Source: a virus. From it: DNA of 45,425 nucleotides. Every line of letters starts with the position of its first letter. Position 1 is the stretch's first letter. Position numbers and translations under genes: made by a program. Shown one piece after another: positions 38,594 to 45,425 of the stretch. The notes under the pieces are model-generated. The model saw nothing but the letters and a program-made list of their open reading frames with translations. It did not search any database and was not told the origin of the DNA. The stretch covers positions 1-45,425 of the IMG/VR virus record IMGVR_UViG_3300023223_000914; one strand, 5' to 3'.

Positions 38594-38832
38594 TAGACGA
38601 CTACTATCGGGAGCTAGCAAAATACGCTATGGGGTGGCTCGGGTGGACAGAAGCGCAAGCCCTGGATACTGATGTTAATAGTATCCAAATCGCGATGGAG
38701 GGCAAAGAGGAGATGCTATATCCTGAATTAAGGGGGAGGGGAAGGAAGAGGGTTAAAGGTCCGAGCTCGTTGAGCTCACGTTTTAAAAGCCTTTTCAAGG
38801 AGCATAATGCGCAGCTAAAAAGCAGGGGGTAA
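38572..38832 (+). CDS. Tail chaperone frameshift extension (GT-like T part)
   Basis: In the -1 frame relative to the chaperone gene, the sequence reads from 38572 to TAA at 38830-38832, giving LLIDDYYRELAKYAMGWLGW, TEAQALDTDV and a basic end (RGRGRKRVKGPSSLSSRFKS). There is no ATG until 38629. So it is either an 84-residue extension made by -1 frameshifting, as in lambda G/GT, or a short separate protein from ATG 38629 (67 residues). Position just before the tape measure, and the fact that the frame opens at the slippery site, favour frameshifting. The extension would bind the tape measure. Confidence 0.7.
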   Translation, partial: PFGGKLLIDDYYRELAKYAMGWLGWTEAQALDTDVNSIQIAMEGKEEMLYPELRGRGRKRVKGPSSLSSRFKSLFKEHNAQLKSRG

Positions 38833-38837
38833 CTGCA

Positions 38838-41612
38838 GTGGCCGGTGAGGTAGTAGTTGATGTCAAGGCCACGACGGCTGACTTTGAAAAGGCCATAGCT
38901 AAAGCCGAAAAGGAGGTCATGCGCTTTGACAAAGAGGCCACCGAAGCTGCTGCAGGGGCATTGAAACTCGGTAAAGCTGCCACCGAAGCTGCCAAAGCTG
39001 CCACAAAACTAAAAACTGAGGCCGCAGGCTCAGCAAAATCTACAACCACACTACGTAAAGGTGCCACAGCTGCTGCAAAAGAAGCCAAGGCCCTCAAGAC
39101 CCAGGTTACCGCCGCTGCTAAAGCCGCTAAAGCCCTCGAAAAAGATGCGAAGAGTTCTGCAAAGGGTACTGCTGCACTGAAGGCTGAGGCGCAAGCAGCA
39201 GCCGTACAAGTGAATGTTCTCCGCACTGCCGAGCAAGAGGCTGCCCGTGAGGCGAGAGTACTGCGTAAAGCAGCAGAGGATTCAGCCAAGGGTACTGCGG
39301 TACTCAAGAAGGAAGCCGGAGAGGCAGCAAAGAAAGCCCGAGCATTAAAGATCGGAGCCACCAGCGCATCTAAAGGCGCCAGAACGCTTACCAAACGTTC
39401 GAAAGATGCAGCGCGTGAAGTCAAAAAATTACGGGTTGCAGCCGCTAAAGCTAAACCTGCCTTAAATGGCATCCAACGTGCGTTAAAAAAATCGGCTGAC
39501 GCTGCTGCACTGTTGACCGGTCCCTTGGGTGGTATCGCCTCGCGACTGTCTGTATTAGGACGTGTGGCTAGTGTAGGCGGTGCAGCACTGCTAGCCTTTT
39601 CTGTGGCGGTAGGTACCCTAACCTTTGGCTTAACTGCAGCTATAACAGAGTCTGAGAAATTTGAGCGCTCAGGCTTCCGGGTTCAAGCTGTACTTGAGGC
39701 AACGGGTAGCTCAGCAGGATTTACGGCTAAAGAGATCAGGGGCCTATCGAAAGATATTGCCAGAACGACATTAGCTACATCACAGGGCGTGGAAGCCACA
39801 GCGGCTAAACTCTTGACCTTCCGTTCGATACAGGGAGACGTTTTTACCGAAGCACTGCAACTATCGCAAGACCTAGCCGAAACAGGCTTTGGGTCTATTG
39901 AAGGTGCTGCTGTTCAATTGGGCAAGGCATTAGAAGACCCAATCGCCGGTGTATCCGCACTTAAAGAAGTGGGTGTCTCTTTCTCTCCAGTGCAGAAAGA
40001 GCAAATCAGGCAGTTTATCGAGTTAAATCAACTGGCTAAGGCTCAGGCTGTCATACTCGAAGTTCTTAGCGGGCAAGTGGGAGACGTCGGCGTTAAAGCC
40101 GCTGAAGGCCTAACAGGATCTTATAATAAGCTTAACTTTCAAATCAGTGAGTTTCTCCAGGATATGGGTAATGCAGGCCTTGTTCAGGAGATGTCGAAGG
40201 TCGTCAAAAATTTAGCAACAGAAGTGGAGTTGTTAAACGGACTGTTCTTTAAAACAGATGCCGATAAATTGACAGAACTAATGGATCAGCGTGCTGATGC
40301 AGATAGAACATCCAGGTTAGGTATTCAGGGTATATCTCAAGCAGCTGCATTACGTGTAGATAGTATTAACCAAGAAATTAATGCGCTGAAAGCCAAGGAA
40401 AACGTAGAGAAAAAAGCGTCTGCAGCGGCTAAAGCGGCGGCTGCAATATCCGCTAGACAAGCTGTAGAAGATGCGCGTTTATCTAAAGTCCTGGAGGCAC
40501 AAGCTACAGAGCGCGAAAGGCTGAAGAAGCTACGCGAAAGCACTACTCGAGGGATTACGGAAGAAATCGCTGTATTAACGGCTGTGTCTGCTGCCTATGC
40601 TGACTCGTCGGTATCGGCTCGCGAGTTTGCAAAAGTTGAAGAGCGTATAACCCTACTCACTAAATTAAACCTAGAGGCCACCAGCAAGGAGGGCGAGGCT
40701 ATCTCTAAGCTTGTTGCGGAACGCACACAGTTAGCCGAAGCCCTTGCCCAGGAAAGAGCTGAACGCGAGCAATCAGCTGCTACTGAAGCACGCTTGCGGT
40801 CGTTACAGGCTGAGATAGTTGTTGTTGAAACACTCACAGCGTCTATCGGCAAATCAACCGCTCAGGTACGTGAGGCGCGTATTGAGGCAAAAGCACACCG
40901 TATTGAACAGGAAATGACAGCAGCAGCCTTGCAGAAACAGGGGGAGCTTACTGTAGGTCAAACTGCTGCAATTCGACAACAATCACAGGCTATTGCTGAG
41001 ACAACCGTTCGCCTTGAGGATCTACGAACAGTACAGAATCAAACGCTTGCAGCCGAAGAAGAAGCAAACGCTAAACGCCTTGAGTTTCAACAGACTGTTG
41101 CCTCAGGCATTACCGATCTAGTATTCGAGACTGAGAGCCTGGAAGATGCGTTAAAGAGTATGGTTTTACAGTTATCGCGTGCTATCGTTGAAGCAAAAAC
41201 TTTAGAAGCCATACAATTTGCCTCAGGTACAAATGCAGGAGGCGGGGGCAATGAGGGTGGCTTTATTAACGCTATTGCCGGGTTCTTTACCAGTGCTACA
41301 AGCAGTAATACGGGTACCACAACTGCAACACAGATGCACCAGGGCGGCCGTGTGGGTCTAGCTGGACGGCAGGTCAGTGTGCCATCTTCAAACTTTATAA
41401 ACGCTCCACGTTTTCACGAGGGGTTGAGGCCTGATGAGTTCCCCGCTATTCTCCAGAGAGGTGAGGACGTTATACCTAAGGACCAGGTAGGCGAGCGTCA
41501 GTCAGGCGTTCGTGACGTTACCTTTAATATTACAACACCGGATGCTGATTCATTCCGCAAATCGAAACGACAGGTCTCCCGGGAATTTAGAAGGGCAACG
41601 GCAGCAACATGA
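38838..41612 (+). CDS. Tape measure protein
   Basis: A 924-residue protein. Residues 1-205 are an Ala/Lys-rich coiled coil with repeated AxxAxxALK units; about 230-275 are hydrophobic (LGGIASRLSVLGRVASVGG); TMP_2-type sequence follows (GFRVQAVLEATGSSAGFTAK; FGSIEGAAVQLGKALEDPIA); then more coiled coil and a Gly/Ser-rich end. It sets tail length; about 924 residues at roughly 1.5 A each would give a tail near 140 nm (inference). The GTG 38838 start has AGGGGGT upstream. It ends four bases into the DUF2460 gene. Confidence 0.9.
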   Translation: MAGEVVVDVKATTADFEKAIAKAEKEVMRFDKEATEAAAGALKLGKAATEAAKAATKLKTEAAGSAKSTTTLRKGATAAAKEAKALKTQVTAAAKAAKALEKDAKSSAKGTAALKAEAQAAAVQVNVLRTAEQEAAREARVLRKAAEDSAKGTAVLKKEAGEAAKKARALKIGATSASKGARTLTKRSKDAAREVKKLRVAAAKAKPALNGIQRALKKSADAAALLTGPLGGIASRLSVLGRVASVGGAALLAFSVAVGTLTFGLTAAITESEKFERSGFRVQAVLEATGSSAGFTAKEIRGLSKDIARTTLATSQGVEATAAKLLTFRSIQGDVFTEALQLSQDLAETGFGSIEGAAVQLGKALEDPIAGVSALKEVGVSFSPVQKEQIRQFIELNQLAKAQAVILEVLSGQVGDVGVKAAEGLTGSYNKLNFQISEFLQDMGNAGLVQEMSKVVKNLATEVELLNGLFFKTDADKLTELMDQRADADRTSRLGIQGISQAAALRVDSINQEINALKAKENVEKKASAAAKAAAAISARQAVEDARLSKVLEAQATERERLKKLRESTTRGITEEIAVLTAVSAAYADSSVSAREFAKVEERITLLTKLNLEATSKEGEAISKLVAERTQLAEALAQERAEREQSAATEARLRSLQAEIVVVETLTASIGKSTAQVREARIEAKAHRIEQEMTAAALQKQGELTVGQTAAIRQQSQAIAETTVRLEDLRTVQNQTLAAEEEANAKRLEFQQTVASGITDLVFETESLEDALKSMVLQLSRAIVEAKTLEAIQFASGTNAGGGGNEGGFINAIAGFFTSATSSNTGTTTATQMHQGGRVGLAGRQVSVPSSNFINAPRFHEGLRPDEFPAILQRGEDVIPKDQVGERQSGVRDVTFNITTPDADSFRKSKRQVSREFRRATAAT

Positions 41613-42280
41613 CACGCTTTATTGACACGGGTATACCTGATGAAGTGCCTGGTTTTCCTTGCATCTCTTCTCCGCGATGGTCAACAGACCTGCAGCAGGT
41701 TGACTCAGGCGCCGAGCGTGCTAATCAGCGATGGGTGCACCCCCTGCATACGTTTATTTTGCCTGAGGCGATACGTGAGCAAGCGACGTTTGAGATCATA
41801 CATGATCATTGGATGGCGATGCGGGGGCCGCTGCAGTCCTTTCCGTTTAAAGACCCACTGGATTTTGCGAGTGCTCCCTTGGTGCAACCTAATTTTGTCC
41901 CAACGCTGTCACGAACAGATCAACCATTGGGCACAGGGGATGGGTCAACCGTAGCATTTCAGCTTAAAAAGGAATATACGCGCGGCTCACAGACTTACAC
42001 ACGTGATATCTTTCACCCTGTTGTTAGTACGGTGATTGTCGCCTTTGATGGTGTTGACCCAGATACCTTTTCACCCTCACAAACGTTTACGGTGAATCGG
42101 TTAACAGGCATAGTGACTTTTGATATAGCGCCTACCCCCGGTGTGGTGATACGTGCCGGGTACCTGTACGATGTTGAGGTACGTTTTGATTCAGATGACG
42201 CCTTTGACGGTATTGTAAGAACTTTTGGCGTCGGTGGTTTTGCTAATCTTACTTTCACAGAGATAAGGCCTTGCGAATGA
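41609..42280 (+). CDS. DUF2460 tail-tip protein (GTA-type distal tail)
   Basis: A 223-residue protein with FPCISSPRWSTDLQQVDSGA, SFPFKDPLDFA, LKKEYTRGSQTYTRDIFHPV and a late IRAGYLYDVEVRFDSDDAF, all features of DUF2460, the gene-transfer-agent protein of the distal tail. It forms the ring after the tube and binds tape-measure ends. It is coupled to neighbours by ATGA overlaps. Confidence 0.88.
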   Translation: MTRFIDTGIPDEVPGFPCISSPRWSTDLQQVDSGAERANQRWVHPLHTFILPEAIREQATFEIIHDHWMAMRGPLQSFPFKDPLDFASAPLVQPNFVPTLSRTDQPLGTGDGSTVAFQLKKEYTRGSQTYTRDIFHPVVSTVIVAFDGVDPDTFSPSQTFTVNRLTGIVTFDIAPTPGVVIRAGYLYDVEVRFDSDDAFDGIVRTFGVGGFANLTFTEIRPCE

Positions 42281-43365
42281 CTTTACTTTTTATCGATGGC
42301 TTTGACCACTATGGTACAGATACCGCTAATATGACTGATGGGGCATGGGCAGATTTCGGGTCTGTTGCCTCAGACGGGTTTATCAGTGTCGCTAACCCCC
42401 GGACGGGCACGCACTCGTTGTTGTTTGAAAATTCTAGCGCTTCAAACAACCCGACACGACGGGTATTTGGCGGTGCAAAGGTGACGGTGGGTGTCGGTGC
42501 TGCTTTCTGGTTCTCTAACCTGCCAACTGACAATGATCGGGCCATACTTTACGAGTTTCGAGATGCAGCGAATGCCCCGCATATAGCGGTACTACTGCAG
42601 TCTACAGGTGTCATAGAAGTTAAGCTGGGGTCCACTAATGGCGGTACTAAAATTGGCGACAGTGTGACGCCAGCTATTACTGCAGAGGCCTATACGCATA
42701 TAGAATGCGTGGTAACGATCAACAATACGGCGGGTTCAGTTGAGGTTCGCGTTAACGGTGTGACAGTTATATCACTATCCGGCATAGACACGACAAATAC
42801 CGCAAACGAGGAAACAAGCCAACTGGCCGTCGGCCATGTCGAGGGACCTAGCAGATCGACGGGCATTACATCGATGTATATTGACGATATATTCTGCTTT
42901 GATGACCAGGGCTCATTTAATAACGCCTTTCTGGGTGATCGCAGGGTTCAGACACTGTTCCCTAGTGCGAACGCAGTCATACAAGATTGGAGCTGGAATA
43001 CAGGACCTACTGCCTACCAGGCCATAGATGACGCCGACCCCGATGATGATACGACGTATATTTTTGCTAACGCGGGGGGTTCACCTGCGCCTGTCTCAGA
43101 GTTTGAAATTGATGATTTGCCTGCAGGTGTATCTACGGTATCCGCACTTGTATTGGTAAACCGTGCACGTAAAACAGATGCGGGAGTTGCAAATATCCAG
43201 GCGTCTCTCGTGTCTGTAACCTCAGAGGTTGCCGGCGCTGACCGCGCATTGACAGAAGCGTATACATACTACCACGAGGTTATCGAGGCGGACCCGGATA
43301 CCGCTGCGCCTTTTACGCCTGGTGCAGTTGATACTGCAAAACTTAAACTGGAGCGCACTGCGTAA
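42277..43365 (+). CDS. Lectin-like (ConA/LamG fold) tail protein, copy 1
   Basis: A 362-residue protein. The first 200 residues have a ConA-like pattern: FIDGFDHYGTDTANMTDGAW, GTHSLLFEN, then AYTHIECVVTINNTAGSVEV and YIDDIFCFDD. The C-terminal part begins DRRVQTLFPSANAVIQDW and is shared with the next gene. It starts at ATG 42277, overlapping the DUF2460 stop. A fold of this type in the tail tip is probably a receptor-binding or fibre component. Confidence 0.65.
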   Translation: MTLLFIDGFDHYGTDTANMTDGAWADFGSVASDGFISVANPRTGTHSLLFENSSASNNPTRRVFGGAKVTVGVGAAFWFSNLPTDNDRAILYEFRDAANAPHIAVLLQSTGVIEVKLGSTNGGTKIGDSVTPAITAEAYTHIECVVTINNTAGSVEVRVNGVTVISLSGIDTTNTANEETSQLAVGHVEGPSRSTGITSMYIDDIFCFDDQGSFNNAFLGDRRVQTLFPSANAVIQDWSWNTGPTAYQAIDDADPDDDTTYIFANAGGSPAPVSEFEIDDLPAGVSTVSALVLVNRARKTDAGVANIQASLVSVTSEVAGADRALTEAYTYYHEVIEADPDTAAPFTPGAVDTAKLKLERTA

Positions 43366-44396
43366 TGGCCATTACATTCTTTGACGGTTTCGACTTGTAT
43401 GGCAGCACTACGACTATGCTCGCACAGTGGGCCAACAATGGTTCCCCCGTTATAACCACTACCGGTGGACGGTTCGGCGGGGGCGGTGCAATTTGTGATG
43501 GAAGCGCTAACGAGTCCATATATAGGGTAGATGTACTGAATAATAACTTTGTGACAGTGGGGTTTGCTTTCAAAACTGATTTAGTCGACCCGACCCGCAT
43601 TTTTACCTGGAACCGGCTCGCGGGGTCGACATTAACAAGCGTGATTAACGGGTCTATATTTTTGAACACTGACGGATCAGTAGTCATTGAAGGCGCAGGT
43701 GGTGCGGATATGGGTACCTCTGCAACGGGCGTTGTGGTTGCCGGACAATGGTTCTACATGGAAGTGCAGATTTTCAGAAACAATACGACAGGGTCTATCG
43801 AAGCGTTTATCGGAGGTTCTTCTATCGTATCGGCGACAAGCGTTGATACCGAAGCGACCACGGCTGCAGGCTCCTTTATGTGGGGCAGCAGTGACTCAGC
43901 TACAGAGGTCGTATTCGATGACATATATCTTGCGCAAGACGCCTCTTCACTGCCGGCAACGTTAGGTGACGTAAAGGTATCAACGTTATTGCCTAATGCC
44001 GATACAGCGCAGGCTGATTGGACACCGTTATCGGGTACTGGCTTCTCTAATATTGATGATGCGTTGGGTACTGACGGTGATGCCAACACGTCATATATCA
44101 GTGAAACAACGTTAAACGGCAAATCTGAGTTTGACTTAGAGGCCTTGCCAGAAACGCCCATTGCGATTCACTCGGTGTCGATAGCGACACGGGCAACAAA
44201 GACAGATTCGGGATCTATTGAGTATAAGCACCACGTAGACAGCAATGGCACAGAAGCAACTAGCGTTGCAATAGCGCCTTCTGAGACAAATTACAACATG
44301 ACTTTCAGCTACCACAATACTGATCCAGATACCGCCTCTGCGTGGACTGAGTCAGGTGTTAATGCAATGAAGTTGGGAGTAGAGGTCACTGCCTAA
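43365..44396 (+). CDS. Lectin-like (ConA/LamG fold) tail protein, copy 2
   Basis: A 343-residue paralogue of the preceding protein, starting on its last base (TAATG). Shared: FFDGFDLYG against FIDGFDHYG; YMEVQIFRNNTTGSIEAFIG; VFDDIYLAQD; DVKVSTLLPNADTAQADW; and a closing TxTDSG/KTDAG strand. The sequences differ enough to have separate targets. It is followed by the DUF2163 gene, so both lie between DUF2460 and DUF2163, which are often close together in related phages. Confidence 0.65.
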   Translation: MAITFFDGFDLYGSTTTMLAQWANNGSPVITTTGGRFGGGGAICDGSANESIYRVDVLNNNFVTVGFAFKTDLVDPTRIFTWNRLAGSTLTSVINGSIFLNTDGSVVIEGAGGADMGTSATGVVVAGQWFYMEVQIFRNNTTGSIEAFIGGSSIVSATSVDTEATTAAGSFMWGSSDSATEVVFDDIYLAQDASSLPATLGDVKVSTLLPNADTAQADWTPLSGTGFSNIDDALGTDGDANTSYISETTLNGKSEFDLEALPETPIAIHSVSIATRATKTDSGSIEYKHHVDSNGTEATSVAIAPSETNYNMTFSYHNTDPDTASAWTESGVNAMKLGVEVTA

Positions 44397-45425
44397 ATGA
44401 CTGACGTACGGGTAACGCAGGGCGCATCTGAAGTATTATACGGACCGCCACGGCCAACCGTACGGGTAACGCAGGGCGCATCTGAAGTATTATACGGACC
44501 GCCACGGCCAACCGTACGGGTAACGCAAACGGCTGCAGAGGTTTTATACAGTTTTACGGCGCCACCGCCACCGCCTTATACTGAAGATCCCGGTGCCATA
44601 AGAGAGACACAAGGGGCGATGTTGGCCCTGATAGACTTCGATGCACAAGTTCGTGACACCCAGTCAGTGGTGCTTGCCCTACATGATGAAACACCGATTG
44701 CCCGTGATACACAGTCCCTTATGTTGGCATTACTGGAATTCGATGCTGATGTTAGGTCTACGCAGTCTATAGCACTTGCTCTCGTGGATATTGTGCCTTG
44801 TCTCACTAAATGGACGCAAACCTGGACCATAACACGCACAGATGACGTCGTATTCGCATTCACTGCTTTAGATCGCGATATAATTTATAGAGGCGTAACG
44901 CATAAGTCCTGTGACTCTTTGGCAGCAACGGCTAGTGAAATGGCCGCTGCAGTTGGATCAACAGGCAGCATGGAGTTACGCGGGCTTATATCAGACAGTT
45001 CTATTAAGGATGTTGACTTGTTTAATGGGCTTTTCGATGGCGCCTTTGTCGAAATATGGTCTGTGCCGTGGGAGACCGTTACTAATGAGATACCCTTTAG
45101 GCTATTAGCCGGCACACTGGGTAACGTGTCTCAGGGAACTGTAGCGTTTGAGGCAGAAATCATATCCCCGGGTGCCACGATGCAACAAAAACCGTTGCTG
45201 GATGTATACACGCCTGCATGCCGGTATAAATTAGGTGATGAGCGTTGCCTGTTTGACTTAGATACGTTGGAGGTATCAGGGTCAATAACAGCTATACCTG
45301 CAGTCATTGCGCCGAATTCAGCAAAACGCCGCATATTTACCGATGTCAGTCGCACAGAGGCTGACCGGTTTTATGAGTACGGTGAACTGACCTGGGTCTC
45401 TGGCGACAACATAGGCTTGACATCT
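44397..45425 (+). CDS. DUF2163/BR0599-like tail-tip protein with repeat N-terminus (3' truncated)
   Basis: Open to the window edge with at least 343 residues. From about residue 135 the DUF2163 signature is seen: TWTITRTDDVVFAFTALDRD, IIYRGVTH, then VDLFNGLFDGAFVEIW; the BR0599 part follows with TPACRYKLGDERCLFDL and later FTDVSRTEAD. Before it, the first 130 residues are a repeat region: RVTQGASEVLYGPPRPTV twice, then RVTQTAAEVLY, a Pro-rich linker, and four units of the form (V/I)R-x-TQ-(S/G)-x-x-LAL. The hinge and repeats may link it to fibres. ATG 44397 is next to the previous stop. This part would normally be followed by an NlpC/P60 protein. Confidence 0.82.
   Translation, partial: MTDVRVTQGASEVLYGPPRPTVRVTQGASEVLYGPPRPTVRVTQTAAEVLYSFTAPPPPPYTEDPGAIRETQGAMLALIDFDAQVRDTQSVVLALHDETPIARDTQSLMLALLEFDADVRSTQSIALALVDIVPCLTKWTQTWTITRTDDVVFAFTALDRDIIYRGVTHKSCDSLAATASEMAAAVGSTGSMELRGLISDSSIKDVDLFNGLFDGAFVEIWSVPWETVTNEIPFRLLAGTLGNVSQGTVAFEAEIISPGATMQQKPLLDVYTPACRYKLGDERCLFDLDTLEVSGSITAIPAVIAPNSAKRRIFTDVSRTEADRFYEYGELTWVSGDNIGLTS
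44406..44527 (+). repeat. 54-bp perfect tandem repeat in DUF2163 gene
   Basis: The 18-codon unit 44406-44459 is repeated exactly at 44460-44513 and continues for 14 more bases to 44527. It encodes RVTQGASEVLYGPPRPTV and keeps frame. Exact identity implies a recent duplication (or an assembly artefact). Confidence 0.85.

Noticed and set aside
38795-39472. Long minus-strand frame over the tape-measure N-terminus
   Set aside because: It is antisense to the repetitive Ala/Lys coiled coil, whose codon bias leaves the opposite strand open; the tape-measure frame is much longer and has the right neighbours.
1-45425. Search for tRNA genes, CRISPR arrays, insertion sequences, integrase and att sites
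   Set aside because: No cloverleaf, spaced direct repeats, transposase or tyrosine/serine recombinase frame was found by reading.

Overview
The window is a 45.4-kb piece of a tailed-phage (or prophage) genome, truncated at both ends. The left edge cuts into a helicase gene and the right edge into a tail-tip gene. A lambda-like head and tail gene order, a 924-residue tape measure and a gene-transfer-agent-like tail tip (DUF2460 then DUF2163) indicate a long, flexible (siphovirus-type) tail. A Gram-negative host is likely: there are Sec signal peptides, a lipoprotein, strong AGGAG-type ribosome sites and a periplasm-directed transglycosylase. No integrase, tRNA, rRNA, CRISPR array or transposase was seen. 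Host genus cannot be read from the sequence; an aquatic gammaproteobacterium is only a guess.

Layout. (1) 1-4219, rightward: helicase C-terminus, VRR-NUC nuclease, DUF7220 membrane protein, C5-cytosine methyltransferase, zinc-ribbon Lar-like protein, a first Imm5-like protein, small unknowns and a decayed paralogue. (2) 4229-7783, leftward: a tightly coupled operon of an excisionase-type HTH protein, a PrimPol plus SF3 helicase replication protein and four small proteins including DUF1289. (3) 7784-8178: a regulatory and probable origin region with a consensus leftward promoter, an inverted repeat over it, eleven GTGACG/CGTCAC boxes and an AT-rich tandem repeat. (4) 8179-15467, rightward: two more Imm5-like proteins, dimeric dUTPase, DHH phosphoesterase, peptide deformylase, a secreted lectin-like protein, a duplicated two-gene membrane/soluble module and small basic proteins. 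(5) 15475-19777: transglycosylase, holin/spanin-like protein, terminase subunits and portal. (6) 19789-27043: an eleven-gene block dominated by sugar and glycan chemistry. (7) 27056-30950: structural genes, a class-3 lipase, a second MptE-like protein and the Mu gpF-like head protein. (8) 30947-32993, leftward: an island with thymidylate synthase, a lipoprotein, a frameshifted gene and a membrane protein, interrupting the head genes. (9) 33115-45425, rightward: XkdF-like protein, scaffold with nested start, decoration protein, major capsid, connectors, tail tube, frameshifted tail chaperone, tape measure and tail tip with two lectin-like inserts.

How it works together. The PrimPol-helicase, upstream iterons and early helicase/nuclease form the replication set. 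dUTPase, thymidylate synthase and the DHH enzyme supply or recycle nucleotides. The methyltransferase and Lar-like protein suggest protection from restriction. The morphogenesis set is nearly complete. The most unusual parts are the glycan cassette between portal and head-completion genes, the three Imm5-like paralogues, and several expression devices: a -1 frameshift site, a nested scaffold start and a terminator inside a gene just after the capsid gene.
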